Counted from the stretch's first letter, positions 8,005 through 17,479 are shown. The stretch: 64,000 nucleotides of DNA from an uncultured Clostridia bacterium (GCA_948502395.1 CAOPES010000001.1:62001-126000), one strand, 5' to 3'. Notes: generated by a model not told the origin, from the letters alone. Translations and numbers: made by a program.

Positions 8005-9354
8005 TTATTTGTAATAAATTTCTAATTGTTGTTTAAAGAATTTATCATCTTTGATAGTGCGTAAATGAACATTTTGATTTTTGTTGACAAGTTTACGAAC
8101 TTCCCATAATCCTAATCCAGTATGATTTTCTTTGCCAGAAATACCTTTTTCAAAAATCTTTTCTGTATCAACTGTTTTATCAGCATATGTATTTTCTACG
8201 ATTAATAACTGAGTATGATTTTTAGTGTCGTTTCTAAATATTAGATTTATAATTTTTTCTTCACACTCTGAACTTGCTTCAATAGCATTATCTAATAGAA
8301 TTCCTAATATTCTTGCAAATTCGTAAATTTTCATATGTAAGGTATTTAAATCTAATAAAAATGTGATATTTACTTTTATATCTTTCGAATCAGCTTCATG
8401 ATATTTCTTTGTTAACAAGTTATAAATTCCATCATTGTTTACTACTTCTGGGTTTAAAATATATAAATTATTAACTCTTTCAGAATCATCCACTAATTCA
8501 GAGTAATATTTTTCTAAGCCTTTCATGTCATTAGTTTTAATATATCCGCCAATTGTTGTAACCATATTATCAAAGTCATGTTTAAATGCTCTAACACTAT
8601 CATGTAATACACGTAATGAATGATTGTATTCTTCCGCACTTTGTAATTTTCTAGTTGTTAATATCAGTTTAAATGTTCTTGTTAAACCATATATACTAAT
8701 TGCAAAATAAACTAATAAAGAAATAAAACTCAATAATGTTATAGAAATAGGTAGTTTATCTACATAGTAAAACAATATCACTGATTGTATAATAATAGCA
8801 ATTATACCAAAGAATAAGTTAGAAATTATTATTGTTTTATCTTTTCTATCTATATCTTCTAAGAATTCCAATTTTACGTTTTTATATCTTAATAGAAATA
8901 TCCCAACTATTGTAAAGGTATATACAACAAACATGTAAATAAATCTGTAAACAGGAATAGAATTTAATTGGTAAGTATCTATGTGCAATAGTGTCAAAAA
9001 AGGATTTAATATGAAAATACCTATTAGATTAAATACAATTAGAGCTATTGCGTATGAAACCAGAGCCTTAAAAAATGATTTTTTAAAGATAATACATACA
9101 AGAATAATTGCAGTAATATAATTAACAAATACATTAAATGGACTAGGCATAAGTGAATTTGCAATTAGTGTAATGCATGATGTTAGAAAAGTATAAATCA
9201 ATTTCCTACACTTAGAAGAGTTAATATTTGCAATACATATGCAAAGTGACATTATAAGAAATATTTCGATAAAAGCAGTAGGTATTAGTAATATATTAAT
9301 CAACCCTTCATTCGGCGTACTTACAGCCATCCATAAATTATTCAAAATTTCCAT
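8005..9354 (-). CDS. agrC: AgrC-like sensor histidine kinase
   Basis: The N-terminal half (about residues 15-225) is a series of hydrophobic segments, the AgrC-type receptor for the cyclic peptide. The cytoplasmic part has the phospho-acceptor motif R-A-F-K-H-D-F-D-N near residue 260, an N box G-I-L-L-D-N-A-I-E-A-S and a glycine box H-T-G-L-G-L-W-E-V. It lacks long linker domains, like HPK10 kinases. Its start overlaps the end of the upstream response regulator gene by 17 bases, so the two are translated together. The partner signal genes lie convergently downstream. Confidence 0.9.
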   Translation of the reverse strand: MEILNNLWMAVSTPNEGLINILLIPTAFIEIFLIMSLCICIANINSSKCRKLIYTFLTSCITLIANSLMPSPFNVFVNYITAIILVCIIFKKSFFKALVSYAIALIVFNLIGIFILNPFLTLLHIDTYQLNSIPVYRFIYMFVVYTFTIVGIFLLRYKNVKLEFLEDIDRKDKTIIISNLFFGIIAIIIQSVILFYYVDKLPISITLLSFISLLVYFAISIYGLTRTFKLILTTRKLQSAEEYNHSLRVLHDSVRAFKHDFDNMVTTIGGYIKTNDMKGLEKYYSELVDDSERVNNLYILNPEVVNNDGIYNLLTKKYHEADSKDIKVNITFLLDLNTLHMKIYEFARILGILLDNAIEASSECEEKIINLIFRNDTKNHTQLLIVENTYADKTVDTEKIFEKGISGKENHTGLGLWEVRKLVNKNQNVHLRTIKDDKFFKQQLEIYYK

Positions 9355-10051
9355 AATTTTTAATCACCTCCAATAAATCAGATTTATATTTAGGACCGAT
9401 ATCACAAAAACTATCATCCCTAAAAGTAATAGTTCCAGAAACCGGTTCAATATCCTTAATCTGCAAAACATTAGCAACACAAGACTTATGACATCTCATA
9501 TAAAAATCAGGCAACCTATCCTGAAACTTAGCAAAAGAGCTATAAACATCATAATCACGAGAAGCAGTATGAAAAACAAGCTTCATACCATCCCTTCTAA
9601 TATATTGCACTTCATTTGCATCAACAACAGTACTCTTATTATCAAGCTTAATATACCTTTTAGGAGTACCATTAACATCATCAAAAAGTCGACAAATAGT
9701 CTCAGACAACCTATCATAAGTAATAGGCTTAGCCAAATAATCAAAAGTTTTAAACTTATAAGCAAGCATAGCATATTCCAAATGACCAGTAGTAAAAATA
9801 ATATAAGAATCCTTATTTACCTTTCTAATTGCCCTTGCCAAATCCAATCCAGTTTTATCAGACTTCAAATTTATATCCAACATAATAACATCAGCTTTAT
9901 TACCAGTAACAAAGTTAAGCATATCAGAAGAATTTGAAGTCTTATAAGAAACACAAGCTTCGAAATTATTTTTTGCAAAGATATTTTCTAACATTTTTTC
10001 TAGTCTATCCAAAAGACCTAAGTTATCATCACATAAAGCAAAATGTAACAT
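9338..10051 (-). CDS. agrA: AgrA-like LytTR response regulator
   Basis: An N-terminal receiver domain has acidic residues in A-L-C-D-D-N, the phospho-acceptor Asp59 in V-I-M-L-D-I-N and the conserved lysine in L-A-K-P. A LytTR DNA-binding domain fills about residues 130-237 (K-R-Y-I-K-L-D-N-K-S-T, then M-R-C-H-K-S-C-V-A-N). It is the first gene of a two-gene transcript with agrC, driven by the promoter at 10153-10181. A close paralogue lies at 11796-12512. Confidence 0.92.
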   Translation of the reverse strand: MLHFALCDDNLGLLDRLEKMLENIFAKNNFEACVSYKTSNSSDMLNFVTGNKADVIMLDINLKSDKTGLDLARAIRKVNKDSYIIFTTGHLEYAMLAYKFKTFDYLAKPITYDRLSETICRLFDDVNGTPKRYIKLDNKSTVVDANEVQYIRRDGMKLVFHTASRDYDVYSSFAKFQDRLPDFYMRCHKSCVANVLQIKDIEPVSGTITFRDDSFCDIGPKYKSDLLEVIKNYGNFE

Positions 10052-10152
10052 ACAATTTTCTCCCCTTCAAAATAAATATAATATAAAAAGACAGGAAACG
10101 AGATAATTCGACAAAAATAAAAAAATTACCTTATTTTTCCAGTCAATACAAT

Positions 10153-10181
10153 AATATAATCCAAAATCTGCATATTGTCAA
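10153..10181 (-). promoter_or_regulatory. Sigma-A promoter for agrA-agrC
   Basis: On the minus strand TTGACA (10176-10181) and TATATT (10153-10158) are 17 bases apart. About 70 bases around it closely match the region before the second regulator gene (near 12590-12660), including TTTACAAAATTATCCA upstream of the -35 and CCAGTCA downstream of the -10. Confidence 0.8.
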
Positions 10182-10611
10182 TATTTATTTACAAAATTAT
10201 CCAATTCTTAAAACAAACAGTATCACTACGATTTAGGAACTAATACTATAAATATCATCAATCAAGATAACATAAAGTTTTGAGAATTACATTATACATC
10301 ATAATTTACATAAAATCAAGAGCTGCCGAAAAAAGTCGATGAAAAGTTGAAAAAAATTAAATAAAAAGATTGAAAAAATATATAAAATCTGATATATTAA
10401 TAAATGTGCAGATTATATAGAATTTTTTGTATATAAAAGCATTATAACATTTTTATTAATGCTAAAATCTGTATTAATTCTAATTTAAATTCGAGAAAAT
10501 TTTTATCGAAACAAAAACTCAAAAAGCAAATAAAAATAAGAAAAAAGGTGATAAAAAAAGAAAAATAAAGCAAAGACAGAAAACAAAGATGTTTTTACTA
10601 ATAAAGAAATA
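10182..10611. other. AT-rich intergenic region without a gene
   Basis: About 430 bases between the agrA promoter and the Rpn-gene promoter. It is extremely AT-rich and holds no convincing coding frame. I see no strong hairpin or repeat beyond short A tracts. Confidence 0.6.
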
Positions 10612-10640
10612 TTGACAATAGAATAAAAATATATTAAAAT
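10612..10640 (+). promoter_or_regulatory. Promoter of the Rpn-type gene
   Basis: TTGACA (10612-10617), a 17-base spacer and TAAAAT (10635-10640) precede the start at 10659. The leader is very short. Confidence 0.75.
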
Positions 10641-10658
10641 GAAAGCGAGGAATAAAAA

Positions 10659-11714
10659 ATGTATTTATTTACATACAAAGAATATTTGAGATGTACAAAG
10701 CCAAGAGCGATATATGAATTAAGAGAAGAAAGTACAGAATATAATCTAAATATTGAGCAAGAAAAAACACATCAATATAAAGATAAAATTTTTAAAGAAA
10801 TATTAAGCAATAAAAAAGAAGTTATAAATTTTCTGAAAAAATATTTCAAAGACGAAATATTTGAAAAACTAACTGAAAACGACATAGAAAAATACAATAA
10901 AGAATTTATAACATCAAGATTTGAAAAGCAAGAAGCAGATATAGTATATCAAATACCAAAAGAAAATTTATATATAATTATAGAACATCAAAGCAAAGTA
11001 GACTATAATATGCCTGAGAGAATGACAAAATATTGCATAGAATTAAGAAGAGACATAAGAAAATCAAGCAAAAAATGGATTGAGCCAGATATTTGCCCAA
11101 TAGTATTATATACAGGGCACAGAAAGTGGAATGTACCTAATGAAAAAGAAGTGAAAAGAAGATTTATAATGGAAATATTTCAATGTACAAAGTATAATTT
11201 TGTTGATATAAATAATGAAATAGAAGAAAATCTAGTAAAAGAAGATACAGGGATGTCAAAAGCATTACTGTTTGAAAGAATAAATTCAAAAGAAGAACTA
11301 AAAAAAGCAATGATTGAAATATTGAAAAAGAATTTAACAAAAGAAGAAAAGGAATATATAGCAAAGATGCTTAAATATTCTAACAAAATCAGAGAAATTA
11401 TGCCAGAAGAAAGAAAAGATTATATTAGAAAATTAGAAAAAGGAGAGAATGAAGAAATGAGATTTGAAAAATATTTTATTGAATGGCTAGAAGAAAAAGA
11501 AATGGAAGGAGAGAAACGTGGAGAAATACGTGGGGAAAAACGTGGGGAAAAACGTGGAGAAATACGTGGGGAGAAACGTGGCGAGAAGATAGGAATAGCA
11601 AAAGCAATAAAACAAATGGTAAAAGAAATGTTACAAAAACAAATGAGTGATAAGGACATAATGGACATAACTAAAATAGACGAAAAGGAGCTACAAAAAT
11701 TAAAAATGGCATAA
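10659..11714 (+). CDS. Rpn-family PD-(D/E)XK nuclease/transposase-31 protein
   Basis: The 351-residue protein has Y-K-D-K-I-F-K-E-I-L, then E-A-D-I-V-Y...Y-I-I-I-E-H-Q-S-K-V-D-Y-N-M-P-E-R-M, the nuclease core of the Rpn/YhgA-like family (PD-(D/E)XK fold). Characterised members promote RecA-independent recombination. The part after about residue 280 carries short repeats of G-E-K-R-G and G-E-I-R-G (11508-11594), common at the C-terminus of this family and prone to copy change. It sits between two AgrA paralogues, and such genes are often mobile. The exact role here is unknown. Confidence 0.85.
   Translation: MYLFTYKEYLRCTKPRAIYELREESTEYNLNIEQEKTHQYKDKIFKEILSNKKEVINFLKKYFKDEIFEKLTENDIEKYNKEFITSRFEKQEADIVYQIPKENLYIIIEHQSKVDYNMPERMTKYCIELRRDIRKSSKKWIEPDICPIVLYTGHRKWNVPNEKEVKRRFIMEIFQCTKYNFVDINNEIEENLVKEDTGMSKALLFERINSKEELKKAMIEILKKNLTKEEKEYIAKMLKYSNKIREIMPEERKDYIRKLEKGENEEMRFEKYFIEWLEEKEMEGEKRGEIRGEKRGEKRGEIRGEKRGEKIGIAKAIKQMVKEMLQKQMSDKDIMDITKIDEKELQKLKMA
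11508..11594 (+). repeat. Coding tandem 12-base repeats in Rpn gene
   Basis: About seven imperfect 12-base units (GGAGAAACGTGG, GGGGAAAAACGT and similar) encode alternating G-E-K-R and G-E-I-R. The array stays in frame whatever the copy number. Confidence 0.85.
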
Positions 11715-11738
11715 TAGGCAATTGAAATTTGGCACTAT

Positions 11739-11786
11739 AAAAAACCACAATTTTTAAATTATATGTTTAAAAGTTGCGGTTTTTTG
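11739..11786. terminator. Bidirectional terminator
   Basis: AAAAAACCACAATTTTTA pairs imperfectly with TAAAAGTTGCGGTTTTTT across an AT-rich loop. It separates the convergent Rpn gene and second response regulator. Confidence 0.8.
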
Positions 11787-11795
11787 CTATTAAAA

Positions 11796-12512
11796 TTAAA
11801 TTAATACTTGTGATGTTTCAGAAAGAGCCCCTAACAAATCAGATTTATATTTTGGTCCAATATCACAAGAACTACCATCTTTAAAAGTAATTGTTCCAGA
11901 TACTGGTTCAACATCTACAATTTGCGAAATATTAGCAATACAAGATTTATGACATCTTTTATAAGAGTCAGGTAATCTATCTTGGAACTTATTAAAAGAA
12001 CTATAAATCTCGTAATCACGTCCTGCGGTATGGAAAACAAGTTTCATACCATCTCTCTTTATAAAGTGTACTTCTGAAGCATCAACAAGAGTATTTTTAT
12101 TATCAAGTTTAATGTATCTTTTAGGAGTTCCATTAATATCTTCAAAAAGTCTTAGTATAGTCTCTTCTAATCTATCGTATGTAATTGGTTTAGCTAAATA
12201 GTCGAATGTTTTAAATTTATAAGCAACCATAGCATACTCTAAATGAGCAGTAGTAAATATTATATAAGCATCCTTGTTTACTTTTCTAATTGCTTCTGCT
12301 AGCTCTAATCCTGTTTTGTTACATTTTAAATTGATGTCTAACATTATTACATCAACCTTATTATTGCTAACATATTCAAGCATATCTGTTGTGTCTGAAC
12401 ACTTATAAGAAACAGTAGCTTCGAAATTGTTTTTTACAAAGATATTGTCTAGCATTTTTTCTAATCTGTCTAAAATATTTAAATTGTCATCACATATAGC
12501 AAATTTTAGCAT
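11796..12512 (-). CDS. Orphan AgrA-like LytTR response regulator
   Basis: This 238-residue protein is collinear with the agrA product along its whole length: the receiver with V-I-M-L-D-I-N, L-A-K-P, and the LytTR domain with K-R-C-H-K-S-C-I-A-N. Unlike agrA, no kinase gene follows; an Rpn gene converges on it. Its promoter region is also a copy of the agrA promoter region, so gene and control region were duplicated together. It may answer the same AgrC or a distant kinase. Confidence 0.88.
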   Translation of the reverse strand: MLKFAICDDNLNILDRLEKMLDNIFVKNNFEATVSYKCSDTTDMLEYVSNNKVDVIMLDINLKCNKTGLELAEAIRKVNKDAYIIFTTAHLEYAMVAYKFKTFDYLAKPITYDRLEETILRLFEDINGTPKRYIKLDNKNTLVDASEVHFIKRDGMKLVFHTAGRDYEIYSSFNKFQDRLPDSYKRCHKSCIANISQIVDVEPVSGTITFKDGSSCDIGPKYKSDLLGALSETSQVLI

Positions 12513-12606
12513 ATGATTTTCTCCCCTTTAAAATAATAATTATATAAAAAGACGGAAAGTAAAGGCTTTGATTGAACAAATTCCTAAATTTTCCAGTCAT
12601 TATAAT

Positions 12607-12635
12607 AATATAAACCATAATTCGACAAATGTCAA
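12607..12635 (-). promoter_or_regulatory. Promoter of the orphan AgrA paralogue
   Basis: On the minus strand TTGACA (12630-12635), 17 bases, then TATATT (12607-12612). It has the same layout as the agrA promoter at 10153-10181. Confidence 0.8.
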
Positions 12636-12667
12636 GAGATATTTACAAAATTATCCAGTTATAACTA

Positions 12668-12892
12668 TTATTTGATATAGCTTAAAACTTGTATATTTAT
12701 AAAATTTAGCATAGCTTGTACATTTGTATAATCAACTTTTATATTTGTGATATTATTTTCTTCTATATAATCCTTAACAGTACTAGCGATATAATTAAAA
12801 TTGATGTATCTTTCGTCTTCCTTTTTTAAAGTACCTATTTTAGATTTTATATCTGATTCCATTATTTTGGCGAGTTTTTCAATATTTTTCAT
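12668..12892 (-). CDS. Hypothetical protein, 74 residues
   Basis: Not recognised. It starts M-K-N-I-E-K-L-A-K-I-M after a GGAG site and is charged and helical with no membrane segment. It follows the 12911-13531 gene by 18 bases on the same strand, so the two are probably co-transcribed. Confidence 0.55.
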   Translation of the reverse strand: MKNIEKLAKIMESDIKSKIGTLKKEDERYINFNYIASTVKDYIEENNITNIKVDYTNVQAMLNFINIQVLSYIK

Positions 12893-12910
12893 AATTACAC
12901 TCTCCTTATA

Positions 12911-13531
12911 CTAGCGTTCTATTTCATCATAACAGTCATCTGCATTTTTAACATAGCCATCTTGCGTAGGACCACCAATGTTCTTAATTCCGTATCTTCT
13001 TGTTTGAGATTTAAAATCTCTTTTAAAGCTAATTGTTTCAATATTTTTTCCAACATCTTCTCTTAATTGTGCTAATCCAGTTTCTTTAACTTCTTCAGGA
13101 GTTAAACTAGCAATAATTGAAGAGGTTTCAAAAAATAATTTACCTAAATTTTGACGTTCGTCAGAAGACAAATTCCTTATAAGTTTGATGTTATCTAAAT
13201 AATTAATTCCATTTAGAGCAGAAAAATAAGCTCCATTTCCATTTAATTTTTTGATATTTCTATTTAAAGTCATTGTTAAACGAATTCCTTCATCATGTTT
13301 AGTAGATCTTTTTTTATTTAAATCTTCCATTTCTGCACGGGTAGAGGGACTACTATATCCAGTAAATGCTTTTCTATAAGCAGTATGTTCCACAACAGCC
13401 ATAGTATATTCAGCACAAGCATCAATCCACCTTAAAAAATCTTTTTTTGCCATAGGTTCATCATATTCATTAAAAGAAGAAATCAAATCTTTTATATCTT
13501 GTCTAAAATAAGCATACTTTTTTGTTCCCAT
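12911..13531 (-). CDS. Hypothetical protein, possibly DUF3232-like
   Basis: A 206-residue soluble helical protein. The segment R-S-T-K-H-D-E-G-I-R-L-T-M-T-L-N-R resembles the R-x-x-x-H-D-x-x-I...L-N-R pattern that I associate with DUF3232. This recall is tentative. The ATG at 13531 follows GAGGTGA; a GTG three codons upstream lies inside that ribosome site and was not used. No function can be stated. Confidence 0.55.
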   Translation of the reverse strand: MGTKKYAYFRQDIKDLISSFNEYDEPMAKKDFLRWIDACAEYTMAVVEHTAYRKAFTGYSSPSTRAEMEDLNKKRSTKHDEGIRLTMTLNRNIKKLNGNGAYFSALNGINYLDNIKLIRNLSSDERQNLGKLFFETSSIIASLTPEEVKETGLAQLREDVGKNIETISFKRDFKSQTRRYGIKNIGGPTQDGYVKNADDCYDEIER

Positions 13532-13620
13532 AAAAATCACCTCTACAAATATTATACCATATTTTACAATTAAAGTAAAATGTGATATAATATTGATAGA
13601 GCCTAGGAGGAGGAAAGTTC

Positions 13621-13830
13621 ATGTACAATAAGAAATTAGAACAACTGCTGGAAACTTATGAACATTTGATCAAGGAGAAAACTCATATTGAGATTACTCC
13701 ATACTCTAATTCCGAACTTCAGGAAAGAGTAGAAGCATATTTGGGAAGAAAAGTTGATTTCACCAGAGAGCAAATGGTTAAGCTTGTTTGTGATGAAGTG
13801 AACAAACGTCTACCAAATTATACTTCGTAA
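13621..13830 (+). CDS. Hypothetical small protein, 69 residues
   Basis: Not recognised. A strong AGGAGGAGG precedes the ATG and a terminator follows directly, so it is probably a real single-gene transcript. Sequence features are a helical N-terminus (L-E-Q-L-L-E-T-Y-E-H-L) and R-E-Q-M-V-K-L-V-C-D-E-V-N. No membrane segment. Confidence 0.6.
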   Translation: MYNKKLEQLLETYEHLIKEKTHIEITPYSNSELQERVEAYLGRKVDFTREQMVKLVCDEVNKRLPNYTS

Positions 13831-13857
13831 AGAACCAAAATATTTGGTTCTTTTTTT
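13830..13857 (+). terminator. Intrinsic terminator
   Basis: AGAACCAAA, TATT and TTTGGTTCT followed by seven further Ts. Confidence 0.9.
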
Positions 13858-13963
13858 GTGTATATATTCAACATCACTTAAATATAATTAAAAAAAGACA
13901 AATAATATACACAAATAGAAATTCATTCTAATTTGTGCCTTTAAGGGAGGAATGAGACTAAAA

Positions 13964-14767
13964 ATGAAAAAAATAAAAATAGGAACAATATTTCTATTAA
14001 CAATAGGAATATTCTCATTATCAGTAATATCAATGCAAAAAGGCAAAAGTACAATAAGCACAAACAGTGAGCCACTCAGCAACAAAAAAATAGGGTGGGG
14101 AATAAAAAGAAACGACAACCACGACCAGCCAGACGTAGGAGCAGACCGAAAGAAAGTACTAGAAGCAAACAACGGAATATGCTTAGGAAACAAAGACAAA
14201 AAATACATATACCTAACATTTGACGAAGGATATGAAGCAGGATACACACCCAAAATATTAGAAACACTAAAAGCAAATGATGTAAAAGCAACCTTTTTCC
14301 TAACAGCACACTTTATCAACACACAAGAAGGACTAGTAAAACAAATGATAGAAGAAGGGCATATAGTTGGAAATCACACAGTAAACCACAAAAGTATGCC
14401 AGACTTAAACGAAGAACAAATCAACTCAGAAGTAATGAAACTACATCAAACAATACAAGAAAAATTTGGATATGAAATGAAATACATAAGACCACCAAAA
14501 GGAGAATTCAGTGAAAAAACGTTAAGTGTAACAAGTTCACTAGGATACAAAACAGTAATGTGGTCATTTGCATATGAAGACTGGAACGAAGACAAACAGC
14601 CAGACGAAGAAAAATCAAAAAAGAAGATATTAGACAACTTGCATAATGGAGAAATAATGCTACTACACGGAAACTCAAAAACAAATACAAATGTATTAGA
14701 TAGTGTAATAAAAGAAGCAAAAAATATGGGATATGAATTCAAATCATTAGATGAATTTGAGAAATAG
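13964..14767 (+). CDS. pdaA: PdaA-type polysaccharide deacetylase
   Basis: PdaA removes acetyl from N-acetylmuramate during spore cortex synthesis, allowing muramic delta-lactam to form. After an N-terminal hydrophobic signal or anchor come K-I-G-W-G-I-K-R-N, Y-L-T-F-D-E-G-Y-E-A-G-Y-T (metal-binding Asp), G-N-H-T-V-N-H (the two His) and R-P-P-K-G-E-F-S, the NodB-domain set as arranged in PdaA. I chose the ATG at 13964 because the GGAGG site ends one base before the alternative ATG at 13952. yqfC follows 9 bases later, making a sporulation run. Confidence 0.88.
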   Translation: MKKIKIGTIFLLTIGIFSLSVISMQKGKSTISTNSEPLSNKKIGWGIKRNDNHDQPDVGADRKKVLEANNGICLGNKDKKYIYLTFDEGYEAGYTPKILETLKANDVKATFFLTAHFINTQEGLVKQMIEEGHIVGNHTVNHKSMPDLNEEQINSEVMKLHQTIQEKFGYEMKYIRPPKGEFSEKTLSVTSSLGYKTVMWSFAYEDWNEDKQPDEEKSKKKILDNLHNGEIMLLHGNSKTNTNVLDSVIKEAKNMGYEFKSLDEFEK

Positions 14768-14776
14768 GGAGGCAAA

Positions 14777-15058
14777 ATGAAAAAAAATAACAATAGATTA
14801 GATAGATTATTAGAATTACCAAAAGAAGTATATTCTAATGTACCAAAAGTAATAATTACAGGATTTGACGAATTAATAGTAGAAAACTTTAAAGGAATAT
14901 TAGAATATGAAGAATACTACGTAAGAATAAACACACACATAGGAATAATAAATGTAAACGGATATGGTCTAGATTTAGAAAATATGACAAATGATGATAT
15001 AAAAGTTAAAGGAAAAATAGAAAGCATTGATATAGAAAGAACAATAGATGAAGGTTAA
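14777..15058 (+). CDS. yqfC: YqfC-like sporulation protein
   Basis: The 93-residue protein starts near D-R-L-L-E-L-P-K-E-V and has P-K-V-I-I-T-G-F-D-E-L-I-V-E-N-F-K-G-I-L-E-Y, the YabP/YqfC family pattern. B. subtilis yqfC is expressed in the mother cell under sigma-E. It is followed 11 bases later by yqfD, as in other spore formers. Confidence 0.92.
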   Translation: MKKNNNRLDRLLELPKEVYSNVPKVIITGFDELIVENFKGILEYEEYYVRINTHIGIINVNGYGLDLENMTNDDIKVKGKIESIDIERTIDEG

Positions 15059-15069
15059 AGGAGAAAACA

Positions 15070-16254
15070 ATGTTTATAAAGATATTATTAAGCTATTTGC
15101 TGGGATATTTAAGAATATCAGTAGAAGGATATTATATAGAAAGATTTATCAACATATGTAAAACAAAGAAAATAACAATATGGAACTTAAAAAGAAGCAA
15201 AGACATACAGTTATATTTAAATGTAAGAATTGGAGAATTTAAAGAAGTATGTAAAATTGCCAGAAAAACACAATGCAAAGTAAAAATAAAAAGTAAAAAA
15301 GGATTTCCATTTTTATTAAATAAATATAAAAAAAGAAAAATCTTTTTGATATTATTATTTTTTATGATAGTGCTAATTGGGTTATCATCTAACTTTGTAT
15401 GGAATGTGGATATTGTAGAAGAAAATAATAACGAAATGGAAAATATAGTACAAGATATTGAAAATGCAGGCTTAAAGACAGGAACACTAAAAAACAAAAT
15501 AAACACAAAAGAGATAATAAACAAAATAAGGCTTCAAAGAAAAGATATTGCATGGATGGGAATAGAACTAAAAGGAACAAATGCAATTGTAAAATTAGTA
15601 AAAGCAGAAGAAAAGCCAGATATTATTGACGAAAATGAATATTGCAGTATTGTATCAGACAAAACAGGAATTATTACAAAAATAAATGCACAAAGTGGAA
15701 CTGCAAATGTAAAAGTTGGAGATACAATAAAGGCAGGAGACACATTAATAAATGGTTGGATGGAAGGAAAATTTACAGGTGTTAGATATGTACACGCAAA
15801 AGGCGAAATAGAAGCAAAAATATGGCACACAAAGAGTAAAAAAATTCCGTATAACACTACGGAAAAAAGAGATACAGGGCAAGTTGAGAACAAGTATGCA
15901 ATAAAAATAAATAATTTTGTAATAAATTTGTCAAAAAAGCTTTCAAAATTTGAAATTTATGATACAATAGACACAGAAAATAAATTTAAGATATTTTCAG
16001 ATTTTTATTTACCAATTTCGATAATAAAAACAACAAATAAAGAACAAGAAGAAATAGCAAAATCTTATAATTTAGAAGAAGCTAAAAACATAGGGATAGA
16101 AGAACTTCAAAAAGAATTAGATGAAGAGATTGAAAATAAAGAGAAAATAGTAAACAAAAACATAAACACATACGAAAAGGAAGACGGCGTAGAAGTTTTT
16201 GTTACATATGAAGTGCTAGAAAACGTAGGGACAAATGAAAAAATCATATTTTGA
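15070..16254 (+). CDS. yqfD: YqfD sporulation membrane protein
   Basis: A 394-residue protein with a basic N-terminal domain, one strong transmembrane segment near residues 95-115 (I-F-L-I-L-L-F-F-M-I-V-L-I-G) and a large extracytoplasmic part, matching YqfD. It is needed for efficient sporulation in B. subtilis; the molecular role is poorly known. The neighbours yqfC and ybeY match the conserved yqfC-yqfD-phoH-ybeY order, except that phoH is replaced. Confidence 0.92.
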   Translation: MFIKILLSYLLGYLRISVEGYYIERFINICKTKKITIWNLKRSKDIQLYLNVRIGEFKEVCKIARKTQCKVKIKSKKGFPFLLNKYKKRKIFLILLFFMIVLIGLSSNFVWNVDIVEENNNEMENIVQDIENAGLKTGTLKNKINTKEIINKIRLQRKDIAWMGIELKGTNAIVKLVKAEEKPDIIDENEYCSIVSDKTGIITKINAQSGTANVKVGDTIKAGDTLINGWMEGKFTGVRYVHAKGEIEAKIWHTKSKKIPYNTTEKRDTGQVENKYAIKINNFVINLSKKLSKFEIYDTIDTENKFKIFSDFYLPISIIKTTNKEQEEIAKSYNLEEAKNIGIEELQKELDEEIENKEKIVNKNINTYEKEDGVEVFVTYEVLENVGTNEKIIF

Positions 16255-16267
16255 AGGGATGATATAA

Positions 16268-17479
16268 ATGGAAGAAAGAAGCCTTAGAATAACAGGAGCA
16301 GACGGAACATTTTTTAATAAAATAACAAAAACTTTAACAAAAATATTAATACCAACAAAAATAGGAATTAACGGAATGTTAATTTCAATAAAAAGAAATA
16401 ACGTAATAAAAGCATTTGAAAACTTTAAAAACGAAGACACAAATTATGATAGAGACGTGCTAGAGAAAAAATATGATACTGCATATGAAGCTTATTTAGA
16501 TGCATTAGATAAATATGTAATGGACTCAATATATAAAAAAGTAAGAAACGGAACAGCGTCAGAATTCGAAAAAAATGCAATGTCAAAATATTATGAAGTA
16601 ACAAGCCTAAAAGAAAATGAATTTATAGAATACAAAAACAGAAAACAAAAATACCTAATAGACTTAGACTATGAAGGAATAAAAGAAGGAACAAAAGAAA
16701 AATTAAAAGAAAAATACAATCAATTTTATATTTCAAAAATGGATTCACTATATAAAGCAATCTTAAAAAACTACTCAATAAAAGTAGCAGATACAACAAA
16801 TACATATGACTCCGCAAAAGAATGGATATACACAAAAATTTTCTATACATTAGAAGATTATATAAAAAATATACTATCACTAAAAATAGAAATAGGCTAT
16901 GGTGACAACTTAAAAGAAGTAATGGCAGATTATGAAAAATTTGAAACATACTGTGTTGGAAAATTAGACACAAAAGACAATATCGAAAAAAATATGATAT
17001 TACTAGGAATAAGCAGGAAATTATTCACACACAGTTTACCACTAATAGTTGCAGAACAATGTTATGAAAAACTATTAAAAGACGCAAGAAACTTAGTGCA
17101 AGACACTAAAATTGCAGCAAAAAGAGAAAAGACATATTCAATGTTAATAAATTTAATAGAAGACTACAATATAAAACTATTATCAACAAAAGTATATTGG
17201 GAATCAACAAAACAAAGAGAAGAATATAAAAAATTCTGGAACAAGTATAAAGAAATATCAAAATTAAAAGAAAAAGATTTTATAGAATATATAAAACAAA
17301 AAGAGATATTATTTATAAAAGACGATATAAAGAAATTAGACAAAGGAAAAATTGATTATAGCAAACTAGAAAAATACTATAAAAGAAAATTAGTAGATTA
17401 TGGAGCTATAAGAGAAATAAGAAATTCATATAAATCAGAAGGAAAATACATAAAACAACTAGAAAGTGTAGAACTATAA
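16268..17479 (+). CDS. Unknown 403-residue protein in the usual phoH position
   Basis: No family is recognised. It is lysine- and glutamate-rich, predicted helical, with no signal peptide and perhaps one weak hydrophobic patch near residue 30 (I-L-I-P-T-K-I-G-I-N-G-M-L-I). No Walker motif is present, so it is not PhoH. Spacing is tight on both sides (13 bases after yqfD, 18 before ybeY), so it belongs to the same transcript. Confidence 0.6.
   Translation: MEERSLRITGADGTFFNKITKTLTKILIPTKIGINGMLISIKRNNVIKAFENFKNEDTNYDRDVLEKKYDTAYEAYLDALDKYVMDSIYKKVRNGTASEFEKNAMSKYYEVTSLKENEFIEYKNRKQKYLIDLDYEGIKEGTKEKLKEKYNQFYISKMDSLYKAILKNYSIKVADTTNTYDSAKEWIYTKIFYTLEDYIKNILSLKIEIGYGDNLKEVMADYEKFETYCVGKLDTKDNIEKNMILLGISRKLFTHSLPLIVAEQCYEKLLKDARNLVQDTKIAAKREKTYSMLINLIEDYNIKLLSTKVYWESTKQREEYKKFWNKYKEISKLKEKDFIEYIKQKEILFIKDDIKKLDKGKIDYSKLEKYYKRKLVDYGAIREIRNSYKSEGKYIKQLESVEL

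Noticed and set aside
11508..11594. CRISPR-like or regulatory tandem repeat
   Set aside because: Units are 12 bases, in frame and coding, with no spacers, as is common in Rpn-family C-termini.
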